This document shows positions 1 through 5,707 of a stretch of 6,487 bases of DNA, piece by piece. Both the position numbers and the translations under genes were made by a program. The notes beneath the pieces are model-generated. The model ran no database searches. It saw only the letters and a list, made by a program, of their open reading frames with translations, and was not told where the DNA came from. Location: the NCBI GenBank assembly GCA_003133815.1, contig PKZR01000461.1:1-6487 (forward strand), read 5' to 3'. Numbering within the stretch: position 1 is the stretch's first letter; each line of letters opens with the position of its first letter. This DNA is from Limisphaerales bacterium. GTDB lineage: Bacteria; Verrucomicrobiota; Verrucomicrobiia; Limisphaerales; UBA11358.

Positions 1-1099
1 CGAACTCCAGCACGTCAAAAGCAACGCGGCGCAACCGGTCATAAAGCCGGGAGCCGAGCGCGGTTTCAAGGTCGGCGCGGCTGACGTTGGCGGTGATGAT
101 GCTGGGCTTGAAGTGGCCGTTGCGATACTCGAACAGGTCGAGCAACACGTCTTCGTAAGCGCGGCTGTTATCCGTTGTGGCGGTGAATTCATCATAAACC
201 AGCAACGCCGACTTCTGACAGCCTGCCAGCGGACTTTCTGGCGGTTCCTCACCAAAAGACACGGGCCGCAGCGCGTGCCAGTGTTGGGCGAGGAAATGGC
301 GGTGTTTGATGAAGTGCAGGCCAGATTCACGCCGCAGCAGCAATTCGCGCAGGATGGCAATTGCCAGATGCGTTTTGCCCGTGCCGGTGTTGCCCAGCAT
401 CAGCAGCACGCCTTTGGGTGCAGCGGCAAAGGCGCGGCATTTGTCCAAGATTTCACGCAAGGCTGGAGGGTCAATCACGAGATTATCAAACGATGCGCGA
501 GCTTCGTCTGGGGTGATGCCGAGCCTTTCCAGCCCGCATTGCAGACAGAGGACGAACTGCGGCACAACCCGCCACGACTTGAACGGCGGCGTCATGCGGA
601 CATCCCGCCGCCGGAGCAGTTGATTGCTCAACTCACACTTAAACGCGGCATCACTTGCAAGCCATGCATTGAATTGTTCCTGAACGCTCCGCTCAGCTTC
701 AAGGCGATGGCTTCCGCTGCGCCGAGGCAGCGGTCTGCCTTGTTCATCGCGGATGGAATAATCACGGTTGAACAACCGCACAATTCCAACAGGACATTTC
801 TCGACTTCGGTATCGTGTTTGGCGTCGTTGTGCGGGCATTGCGCGCAACGGTCGTAGGTGGCGCTGAATTCAACTTGTTCGTGATATTGGTGGTAGCCGT
901 CATCTGATTGAAGGACGCTTTGAACAATGGCGTGCAAATCCACCCCTTGAAGTTCGTGGGGATGCCGATGGCATCGTTGCGGCGGCATTGAGGCTAAAAC
1001 CACCTCAATTTGTTGGCGCGGAGTGCGGTTAGGATCAAAAGGAATCTCAATCAATTTCGAGTTGGTTGCGTCTCTCATTTGTGGAAATAAATTGTTCAT
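1..1099 (-). CDS. DnaC/DnaI-like AAA+ helicase loader (3' end cut by window edge)
   Basis: Likely loads the replicative DnaB-type helicase onto an origin opened by the initiator encoded just upstream. The visible 366 residues carry Walker A GNTGTGKTH (236-244), Walker B LLVYDEF (299-305), a sensor-1-like SIITAN (333-338) and an SRLYDRLRR segment (350-358) that matches the arginine-finger region of the DnaC/IstB family. Before the ATPase is a long N-terminal part with C85-x2-C88, H90, H95 and C102, and a second pair, C185-x2-C188. This recalls the zinc-binding N-terminal domain of DnaI and suggests a DnaI-type helicase-binding module. The start at 1099 lies 11 bases after the stop of the initiator gene, so the two are probably co-transcribed. 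The ribosome binding site is weak (GAG six bases before ATG). An IstB transposition helper is possible, but no transposase is visible and the initiator neighbour favours a replication role. The C-terminus is outside the window. Confidence 0.88.
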   Translation of the reverse strand, partial: MNNLFPQMRDATNSKLIEIPFDPNRTPRQQIEVVLASMPPQRCHRHPHELQGVDLHAIVQSVLQSDDGYHQYHEQVEFSATYDRCAQCPHNDAKHDTEVEKCPVGIVRLFNRDYSIRDEQGRPLPRRSGSHRLEAERSVQEQFNAWLASDAAFKCELSNQLLRRRDVRMTPPFKSWRVVPQFVLCLQCGLERLGITPDEARASFDNLVIDPPALREILDKCRAFAAAPKGVLLMLGNTGTGKTHLAIAILRELLLRRESGLHFIKHRHFLAQHWHALRPVSFGEEPPESPLAGCQKSALLVYDEFTATTDNSRAYEDVLLDLFEYRNGHFKPSIITANVSRADLETALGSRLYDRLRRVAFDVLEF

Positions 1100-1110
1100 A
1101 TGATTCTCGA

Positions 1111-1959
1111 TTAAAGTTTGGAAACGCCGCAGCCAAATTTGTCAGGGCGAATGATTGCTGGCTGCGGTCTGCCATTTGAGCCGCCGGTTCTCCGCCAGGT
1201 GGCCGGTTCGTCATTGAACCGCTCTTGATTGAACCAGGTGGACGGGTTTGGAATAAATTCCGTGGGCGAATTGCACGTCTGCGCGTAGAGCCGCGTGCGT
1301 TCGAGGAGAAATTCAAAAGTGTGTTTGGCCAGCGCACGCCGGATGGCACGGAGCGCGGCGGGCCTGCCGACTTTCTTTGGATAGGCCTCATAGATTGCTT
1401 CCGACTGTGTAGAAGTAGATTTAGATTCTGTGTCCTTCACACTGTCCCCCATTGGGGGACTATGGGGGTCTTCCTTCTTTGGATCACCTTCAAATGGATT
1501 ACCTTCGACTGCATCCGATTCGGAGGGGTGGCCCTTGATTTGTTTCGCAGGCGTGGACTCCGAAACGAGTGGAGGGGCATCCGATTCGGAGGGGCTGCCG
1601 TTGATATTCGTCGGCGGTTGCCACTGTGCCGCAGGCGTAAGGCGGTAGATCGGTGTCGTGCCGGGGCGCGGCTCCCGTGTGATGAGCCGGTGCTGCACCA
1701 AGACGCGCAACGCTTGTCGGACGGTTTGCGGATGAAGCCGGCAGATGCGCGCGATGCTGGCGACGGCGGGAAACGCCGCACCGCTGCCGGCCCGCCGAGC
1801 CAAATGGCAATAGACGCGGAAAACGGAAGCCGGAAGGCCGTAATCGTCGAGACGCGAGTGAACGAAGATGACGTTGAACTCGCTGGTGTCCTGCCGAAGC
1901 TCGCCGGGGACATTCCCGGATTCTGAAAAAAGCGCGCGGCTCGAAGGTGCTTGAGCCAT
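1111..1959 (-). CDS. Winged-helix replication-initiator-like protein
   Basis: Probably the element's origin-binding initiator, analogous to phage O-type proteins; this is inferred from architecture and neighbours. Of 282 residues, about 36-107 form a winged helix-turn-helix: SVFRVYCHLARRAG, then ASIARICRLHPQTVRQALRV as the helix pair. A hydrophilic, Pro/Ser/Glu-rich linker (about 111-188) carries repeated short motifs: GSPSESD, GHPSESD, GNPFEGD. The C-terminal part has YEAYPKKVGRPAALRAIRRA (190-209) and NPSTWFNQERFNDEP (238-252), a pattern I associate with C-terminal domains of phage replication proteins that contact loader or helicase. The start at 1959 follows the upstream stop by 4 bases, with GGAAGGG ten bases ahead, inside the end of the previous gene, so translation is probably coupled. 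The linker-coding DNA also contains a possible origin (see 1444-1605). It could instead be a transcriptional regulator, but the loader gene next door argues for replication. Confidence 0.82.
   Translation of the reverse strand: MAQAPSSRALFSESGNVPGELRQDTSEFNVIFVHSRLDDYGLPASVFRVYCHLARRAGSGAAFPAVASIARICRLHPQTVRQALRVLVQHRLITREPRPGTTPIYRLTPAAQWQPPTNINGSPSESDAPPLVSESTPAKQIKGHPSESDAVEGNPFEGDPKKEDPHSPPMGDSVKDTESKSTSTQSEAIYEAYPKKVGRPAALRAIRRALAKHTFEFLLERTRLYAQTCNSPTEFIPNPSTWFNQERFNDEPATWRRTGGSNGRPQPAIIRPDKFGCGVSKL
1444..1605. repeat. Direct repeats and palindromes inside the initiator gene; candidate replication origin
   Basis: Two 29-base direct repeats (1511-1539 and 1577-1605) match at 26 positions and lie 66 bases apart. 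Each contains the dyad TCCGATTCGGA (1514-1524, 1580-1590). Between them, 1557-1577 looks like a degenerate third copy with ACTC/GAGT arms and the same GGAGGGG end. Next come two 11-base repeats, ggatcaccttc (1481-1491) and ggattaccttc (1496-1506), then a perfect palindrome, GTCCCCC-ATT-GGGGGAC (1444-1460). Just beyond, 1411-1430 is only 30% GC. Iterons with internal dyads followed by AT-rich DNA, inside an initiator gene and in front of a loader gene, is the plan of the lambda origin. The simpler alternative is expansion of a low-complexity linker (the repeats encode PSESDA-like motifs). Confidence 0.5.
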
Positions 1960-1963
1960 AAAT

Positions 1964-2212
1964 TTACATCCCTTCCGAACCGAGGGCGTGAACGGTCAGA
2001 TGCTCGCGGACGTGTTGAAGAATTTCCCGTCGGGGAAATCGCACCATTTTTGCGGTCAGCTTGACGTAGCTGATGCGACGCTGACGCATCATGTTATCAA
2101 TTGATCGAATCGAAACTCCGAGCAAGCGCGCGGCGTCGGCCTTCGTCAACAATTCCGGCTCGATTTGCGCCGCCGTGCCGGGGACGGACTGGATTGTTTC
2201 GATCTTGTTCAT
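1964..2212 (-). CDS. Small helix-turn-helix protein, excisionase/AlpA type (copy 1)
   Basis: An 82-residue protein that is little more than a MerR-like/excisionase-type DNA-binding domain. LLTKADAARLLGVSIRSID (21-39) gives the helix-turn-helix, and VKLTAKMVRFPRREI (50-64) is the typical beta wing leading into the last helix. Proteins of this family act as recombination directionality factors, as regulators of integrase genes or as small replication accessory proteins; sequence alone does not decide which. The start at 2212 is supported by GGAG six bases upstream (2219-2222). It heads a probable three-gene operon with the initiator (4-base gap) and the loader, so a regulatory or replicative role is at least as likely as excision. 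It is paralogous to the protein at 3292-3531, with about 29 identical residues over 61 aligned. Confidence 0.87.
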   Translation of the reverse strand: MNKIETIQSVPGTAAQIEPELLTKADAARLLGVSIRSIDNMMRQRRISYVKLTAKMVRFPRREILQHVREHLTVHALGSEGM

Positions 2213-2218
2213 GTAATT

Positions 2219-2222
2219 CTCC
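2219..2222 (-). promoter_or_regulatory. Ribosome binding site GGAG
   Basis: GGAG with six bases to the ATG at 2212. It is one of the few clear Shine-Dalgarno motifs in the window and fixes the start of copy 1 of the helix-turn-helix gene. Confidence 0.7.
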
Positions 2223-2233
2223 GTGGTTTATCC

Positions 2234-2248
2234 GGCGCACATTGCGCC
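2234..2248. promoter_or_regulatory. 15-base palindrome, candidate operator A
   Basis: GGCGCA-CAT-TGCGCC, perfect six-base arms around a three-base centre, 21 bases before the start codon at 2212. No T-run follows on the transcribed strand, so an intrinsic terminator is unlikely. A second palindrome with the same plan (NNCGCA-NNN-TGCGNN) stands before the 291-residue gene at 3254-3268. A shared operator for one of the small helix-turn-helix proteins is a reasonable guess. The 129-base gap holding it (2213-2341) should also contain the operon promoter. The best candidate I see is TTGAAG with a weak TAATTC 16 bases on, which I do not consider safe enough to annotate. Confidence 0.4.
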
Positions 2249-2341
2249 ATGAATGCAAGTGCGAGAATTACCGCGAGTGAAGAAACCTTCAATGAAGTTA
2301 CCCGAACAGAACGCCGCGATTTTGAGGGGTGCTACGCAGGG

Positions 2342-3217
2342 TCAATCGAGGCCGAAACGGTCTCGCAATTTGCTGCTCGCGCGCCGGTCAAGGGCGTCGA
2401 AGGAGTTCTCGCCTTTATCGTTTGTTGAAGGCTTTGGCAGGTTGAGGTTTTTCGCATTGCGGAACTTGCGGAGCCGATTTTCCAGTGCGCTGCGCTCCGA
2501 ACTTTTTCCTTCTTTGCAGCGAATACGTTTGAGTTCTGGATGGAACGACATCCGAATATCAGTAATCGTGCTTTCGATTGAGGGACGCGCTAAAATAAAC
2601 CGAAAAAGATCTGCGAGCGCGGCTTTGAGTTTGTCGCATCCATCTTCACCGTCCAGACGTTTCAACGCCGACCGGAGTTTTTGCCGGTTGAGGATTGCCA
2701 AAAAAACCGCGCCGAGATGTTGTCGTTTCTCGTCCGTTGAACCACATTCCTTTGCCTGTGAATTTTCCCTGCGACTGCGTTTGCGTCCCGTGGCCAGAAA
2801 ACGGCTAACGAACTGATCGCGCTCGGTCTTGTTCCATCGTGTGCCATGTTCTCGAACTACTTTCATGCAGCTAACAACGAATCGGGCAAGACTGGCCGCA
2901 CGGTGTTTCGTCGGCGCCAGAAACGAGCGGACTGATTGGAAAACCTCCGATTGGTTGGTGTAATCGCTGATTGCCTCCGCGCAGAAGGACGCGGAAATGA
3001 TCTCGAAGCAACGCCGCAGATCAGGGTCTTTGGGATACGCCTCTGCGGCTATTCCGTAACCAAGATGGTCAAGTGTGTGTTTTGTAAACGCGTTTTCGTG
3101 TTCATTGGCGGCAATTTGTAGCGGGACGACGTTCCCGACCTGCTTGGGCGGCAAAATGGAAAACGATGACTTGGCTCCGGAATCGGTCGTCAGCGGATGG
3201 TGTAATTGGGAATTCAT
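2342..3217 (-). CDS. Protein of unknown function with an integrase-tail-like N-terminus
   Basis: A 291-residue protein I do not recognise. Residues 13-38 match the last 27 residues of the integrase in this window: SGAKSSFSILPP, then NVVPLQIAAN, with 18 of 26 identical. The rest has no similarity I can name. It is rich in Arg, Lys and Ser, with a basic stretch GRKRSRR (144-150), several amphipathic helical segments (about 97-125, 165-213), no signal peptide and no membrane segment. This suggests a soluble, possibly nucleic-acid-binding protein. The start at 3217 has no good ribosome binding site. The frame is open for 291 codons, in the orientation of all neighbours, and conserves the reading frame of the integrase-like part, which supports a real gene. 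It sits between two paralogous helix-turn-helix genes. The integrase tail may be a relic of a deletion or recombination; homologues would settle the true start. Confidence 0.66.
   Translation of the reverse strand: MNSQLHHPLTTDSGAKSSFSILPPKQVGNVVPLQIAANEHENAFTKHTLDHLGYGIAAEAYPKDPDLRRCFEIISASFCAEAISDYTNQSEVFQSVRSFLAPTKHRAASLARFVVSCMKVVREHGTRWNKTERDQFVSRFLATGRKRSRRENSQAKECGSTDEKRQHLGAVFLAILNRQKLRSALKRLDGEDGCDKLKAALADLFRFILARPSIESTITDIRMSFHPELKRIRCKEGKSSERSALENRLRKFRNAKNLNLPKPSTNDKGENSFDALDRRASSKLRDRFGLD
3104..3176 (-). repeat. Partial copy of the integrase 3' end
   Basis: This 73-base stretch aligns without gaps to 4242-4314, the last part of the integrase gene, with about 54 matching bases, including a perfect 11-base block AGCGGGACGAC (3120-3130 and 4258-4268). 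Both copies are in the same orientation and reading frame, 1138 bases apart. The similarity includes synonymous changes, so the duplication is old, and the encoded peptide may have been under selection. Confidence 0.7.
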
Positions 3218-3253
3218 CGCTCTGCTGATTCGATTTTACCCGTGAGCACGGAT

Positions 3254-3268
3254 AACGCAATATGCGTT
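3254..3268. promoter_or_regulatory. 15-base palindrome, candidate operator B
   Basis: AACGCA-ATA-TGCGTT, perfect six-base arms and a three-base centre, 36 bases before the start at 3217 and in the short gap after the helix-turn-helix gene copy 2. On the - strand it follows TTGAAC and would overlap the expected -10 region (TATTGC at 18-base spacing), which suits a repressor site. It has the same plan and length as the palindrome at 2234-2248. A weaker inverted repeat, TTTGA-GT-TCAAA, lies at 3276-3287. Confidence 0.4.
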
Positions 3269-3291
3269 GCGCTGGTTTGAGTTCAAAACAT

Positions 3292-3531
3292 TTATCTCGT
3301 TTCCTGCCCGTGAGCGTTGATGTGAAAATGCCGGGCGAGATAGGCGTCCACTTCGGCTTTTGGAAAACGAACAATTTTCGACGTGAGTTTGATAAACGGC
3401 AGGCGGCGCTGTCGCATGAGATTATCAATTGTCCGCCGACTGACATTCAAACGCCGGGCAACCTGTGATTTGGTTTCGTAATCCGGCGGTGCGGAAATTT
3501 CTGTTCGCTCCAGGTTCATGCTCGTGTTCAT
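3292..3531 (-). CDS. Small helix-turn-helix protein, excisionase/AlpA type (copy 2)
   Basis: A 79-residue DNA-binding protein of the same family as the one at 1964-2212. TKSQVARRLNVSRRTIDNLM (20-39) forms the helix-turn-helix and IKLTSKIVRFPKAEV (47-61) the wing. As the small DNA-binding gene closest to the integrase it is the better candidate for the excisionase, although the gap of about 700 bases is large for an int-xis pair. The open frame extends up to 3624, but I chose 3531 because the length then matches the paralogue and a GGA lies nine bases upstream; 3519 is a second possible ATG. The strongest conservation with the paralogue is in the recognition helix and the MRQRR motif, so the two may bind similar sites. 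Confidence 0.82.
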   Translation of the reverse strand: MNTSMNLERTEISAPPDYETKSQVARRLNVSRRTIDNLMRQRRLPFIKLTSKIVRFPKAEVDAYLARHFHINAHGQETR

Positions 3532-3664
3532 TTCGATATGTCCACAGCTATCACTTTGCCGGAAGACGACGCGGTAAAGGTGTCTTTGGGACACTAAATT
3601 CATCGTGCAATCCGGCTGCGACATTGGAGTATTGGCCGACTGGAAGCTGTTTAATCCTCAATAC
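3532..3664. other. Leader region of helix-turn-helix gene copy 2
   Basis: 133 bases with no convincing gene. A small inverted repeat, GTGTC-TTTGG-GACAC (3580-3594), lies about 50 bases before the start codon and could be an operator. No good -35/-10 pair is visible. Confidence 0.35.
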
Positions 3665-4037
3665 GCTTTACCCCTAATTTTCATTAGGACTTGAAGTGCG
3701 CGGAGAAGTCGCGCCAAAGCCGCATAATTTTCCGCAGTCGCGGACAAGTGACAGTTAGTCCACGACCGTGGACTCGCCGTGCACAAAACGCGAACACGGA
3801 TTGGCCGTGTCCGTGAACAGCCCGCAGTCGCGTTTAGTCCGCAGCCATTGTCAGTCCGTGACCGTGGCCGCGTCCGGGATTTGTCCGTGTCCACGTCCAG
3901 TCCAAACCCGCGCACAGTTCGCGACCGTGGACAGTCCACGAACAGACAGCGAATGATCGGCTGCGAATCGGCTATTGCGCGGAAATTCCGTAACTCATGC
4001 GTGAACTCCAAAACCTTAATTTGTTAAGGGGTAAAGC
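3665..4037. repeat. Inverted-repeat-bounded, repeat-filled non-coding block
   Basis: The block starts with GCTTTACCCCT (3665-3675) and ends with its perfect complement AGGGGTAAAGC (4027-4037). The similarity continues inward imperfectly: 3683-3697 (ATTAGGACTTGAAGT) against the complement of 4005-4020 (ATTAAGGTTTTGGAGT). The ends therefore look like 33-base imperfect terminal inverted repeats. I find no matching target-site duplication outside them. The interior is a dense array of short repeats (see 3732-3940). Open frames cross it on both strands but encode repetitive SRTR-type peptides, as expected for repeat DNA. A small non-autonomous mobile element, an origin or a large regulatory array are all possible. 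Confidence 0.5.
3732..3940. repeat. GTCCRYG heptamer array
   Basis: GTCCGTG or GTCCACG occurs on the + strand at 3758, 3809, 3854, 3883, 3889 and 3934, and in the opposite orientation (CGTGGAC) at 3767 and 3926. GACCGTGG occurs at 3764, 3860 and 3923, and CCGCAGTCGCG at 3732 and 3822. The last two give a rough 90 to 96-base higher-order repeat. Several copies pair into palindromes: GTCCACG-ACCGTGGAC at 3758-3773 and GTGGAC-A-GTCCAC at 3927-3939. Repeats in both orientations at irregular spacing look more like protein-binding sites than a simple tandem expansion. The bound protein could be the initiator, the integrase or a helix-turn-helix protein. Confidence 0.55.
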
Positions 4038-4235
4038 TTGTCCTGAAAAAAGAATGACTGCGATACCGTGTGCGCGTGGATCAGAGGCCGATTATGTGTC
4101 GCCGGTCGGCGCCTCAATCTATTGCTCGCCTCATCCGGCTGCGCTCCAAATTGACCCGCCGTCCAGCTTCGGGAATTTTGCCTCTATGATTTCGCGCACG
4201 GAGAATTCACAGTGCGACAGATACAGGCGCGGGCA
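4038..4235. other. Intergenic region downstream of the integrase
   Basis: 198 bases with no complete gene. Directly after the integrase TGA, the same - strand frame stays open for 34 more codons (4134-4235), including SVREIIEAKFPKLDGGSIW, before another TGA at 4131-4133. It may be a relic of a longer coding sequence. A short palindrome CGCCG-GT-CGGCG (4100-4111) is present without a T-run, so I do not call a terminator. Confidence 0.35.
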
Positions 4236-5672
4236 TCATCCGTTGGCCGCTATTTGCAGCGGGACGACATTCTCCGCCGACGTGGGTGGAATGATGGAGA
4301 ACCATGCCTTCGCTTCGCTTTCGCGCACGAGTTGCCGGTAATGCTTGAACACCATGCCGGGTGAGTTGCCCGCTTCGAGACTGACCTGTCCCACGTCTTT
4401 AATGACAGCAAGCCGGTAGCTGATGAAGGAATGGCGCAGGCCGTTGTGTTTCCACGGCACGCCGGATTTTTCGGCCAGATAGAGGAAAAGCTGTTTGTCG
4501 GCGCGTGAAAGATTGATGACAGCGCCGGAAGTTTTGGCGTAGCGTTCGAGCCACGCGGCGCAGTTGTCAGTGATCGGCACGGTGCGGCGCGAGGCGGTCT
4601 TGGCATTGCCAGCTTTGATTTCAACGAATCGCTCCGAGCCGGTGAGATGAATTTCCGACCAGTCGAGCCGCATGATTTCGGCAGCGCGCAGACCACAGAA
4701 CGCAGCGACGGCCAGATACGGAATCATTTCCTCACGGGTGCGCCATTTGCCGCGCTCTTTCACGGGTGTCAGGCAGGCGGCGAAAAGTTTTTGGAGTTCG
4801 GCGGGACTGAACACTTCGATTTCACCGCTGTCCACCGATGCCTTTTCGACGCCGCTGATTTCGTCGTGGTCTTTGGGCAGGTAGCCGCGCTTGATGGCAA
4901 ACTTGAACAGGGTGCTGACCAGACGGCGAATGTTATTTTGCGTGCGACCGGCAAGACTTCGCCGCTGGCTTTCATTGCCGTTGAGAGTTTTCAGGCCGCG
5001 AATGTATTCTTCGATCTGTTTGCCGGTGACGCTGGTAATGCGAAGTTGGAAACTGTCAGCAAATGCGCCGAGGCGCGAGGTCAGGTCTTTGATATAAACG
5101 CCGCTCTTGCCAGCGCTGGTCTTGGACGTAATCAATTCGTCCACTACTTCGCGGACGGTTTTCGGCGGCAGGCCGATGGGATGGCGCTTCAAGTAAAATT
5201 CAACGGCTTCGCTCAAACTGACGTGTTCCGGCAGCCGCCGCACGACGGCGACGTAATCGGTGACGGCCAAATTAAGGTCAACGCCCGGCTTCCATTCGTG
5301 GAGCTTTTGCATGGCACGGACGTAGTCAGCGCGGTCGCCGCCGGTGAGTTTGAGGGCTTCGGTTTCGCCATTGGTGAGTTTTACGGCGATTAACTCCGCT
5401 TCGCGCCGGGCCTTTGCCAGATCGGAGAATTTCTGCCGCACTCGCTTTGTGCCTGCGTAGTAGGCGACGGTGTAGATGTCGCTCTGGTATTTGACGAGCG
5501 CTTTGCGTTTTCCGTCCGGCAGGCTCTTGTAAAGGATTGCGCCCGTCTGCGGGTCGCGTTGGGGAATGATGTTAGTGTGGACGTAAATCGGAATCGAAAT
5601 GCTGCCCTCTTTGACGACTTCAAAGGGCTGACTCGCCTTGCGACTTTTGGCTTCTGACAGGTTCGTTTTCAT
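4236..5672 (-). CDS. int: Tyrosine-type site-specific integrase
   Basis: A 478-residue recombinase that would integrate and excise the element at the neighbouring tmRNA gene. The N-terminal part (about 25-115) looks like an arm-binding or accessory domain; 150-265 is the SAM-like core-binding domain; 286-450 is the catalytic domain. The active site shows R329 in CGLRAAEI, K358 in KAGNAKTAS, R413 in NGLRHSF and the nucleophile Y445 in FKHYRQL. Two usual histidines are asparagine: N410 (first position of HxxR) and N436 (GNS instead of GHS); H414 and H444 are close by. From memory such changes occur in integrases of Verrucomicrobia and related phyla, so the enzyme is probably active. The frame is open to 5849, inside the tmRNA gene, but only 5672 or 5711 are sensible starts. 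I prefer 5672 because a promoter places transcription exactly there. The last 27 residues recur in the 291-residue protein. Confidence 0.93.
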   Translation of the reverse strand: MKTNLSEAKSRKASQPFEVVKEGSISIPIYVHTNIIPQRDPQTGAILYKSLPDGKRKALVKYQSDIYTVAYYAGTKRVRQKFSDLAKARREAELIAVKLTNGETEALKLTGGDRADYVRAMQKLHEWKPGVDLNLAVTDYVAVVRRLPEHVSLSEAVEFYLKRHPIGLPPKTVREVVDELITSKTSAGKSGVYIKDLTSRLGAFADSFQLRITSVTGKQIEEYIRGLKTLNGNESQRRSLAGRTQNNIRRLVSTLFKFAIKRGYLPKDHDEISGVEKASVDSGEIEVFSPAELQKLFAACLTPVKERGKWRTREEMIPYLAVAAFCGLRAAEIMRLDWSEIHLTGSERFVEIKAGNAKTASRRTVPITDNCAAWLERYAKTSGAVINLSRADKQLFLYLAEKSGVPWKHNGLRHSFISYRLAVIKDVGQVSLEAGNSPGMVFKHYRQLVRESEAKAWFSIIPPTSAENVVPLQIAANG

Positions 5673-5678
5673 GCGGGC

Positions 5679-5707
5679 ATTGTCCCGTCTTTGTCCCGTC
5701 CTGTCAA
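5679..5707 (-). promoter_or_regulatory. Integrase promoter, probably leaderless
   Basis: On the - strand TTGACA (5707-5702, a perfect -35) is followed after 17 bases by GACAAT (5684-5679, 4 of 6 for a -10). The -10 ends six bases before the ATG at 5672, so normal spacing puts the first transcribed base on the A of the start codon. This would give a leaderless message, and it fits the absence of a ribosome binding site. Direct repeats fill the spacer and -10. Confidence 0.6.
5680..5700. repeat. Two 10-base direct repeats over the integrase promoter
   Basis: TTGTCCCGTC at 5680-5689 and 5691-5700, with an 11-base period, about one helical turn. The repeats cover the spacer and -10 of the integrase promoter and lie 35 bases from the tmRNA 3' end. 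They could be a repressor or excisionase site, or integrase arm-type sites. Confidence 0.55.

Noticed and set aside
113..907. 264-codon open frame on the + strand
   Set aside because: It is antisense to the helicase loader, whose - strand frame has Walker A, Walker B and sensor motifs over the same DNA.
1225..1926. 233-codon + strand frame and several other frames over the initiator gene
   Set aside because: Shadows of the initiator gene; the peptides are rich in Arg and Cys and show no domain, while the - strand frame has coherent winged-helix and C-terminal motifs.
2253..2816. 187-codon + strand frame opposite the 291-residue gene
   Set aside because: Composition (Arg, Ser, Leu, low complexity) is typical of an antisense shadow, and it starts inside the leader of the helix-turn-helix gene. 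The 291-residue frame has the integrase-tail match and the common gene orientation.
3658..4011. 117-codon - strand frame across the repeat block
   Set aside because: The peptide is made of repeated SRTRPRSRTDNG-type motifs that follow the DNA repeats, and its ends fall in the inverted repeats. It could be real, but nothing supports it beyond being open.
4044..4060. T-rich run on the - strand considered as an integrase terminator
   Set aside because: No stable hairpin precedes the T-run, and it lies about 180 bases after the stop.
4149..4164. aattgacccgccgtcc, resembling the tmRNA T-arm sequence, considered as a second att site
   Set aside because: The match to the ssrA 3' end needs gaps and covers only about 16 bases; flanking acceptor-stem bases are not conserved, so chance is likely.
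4647..5393. 248-codon + strand frame
   Set aside because: Antisense to the integrase catalytic and core-binding domains.
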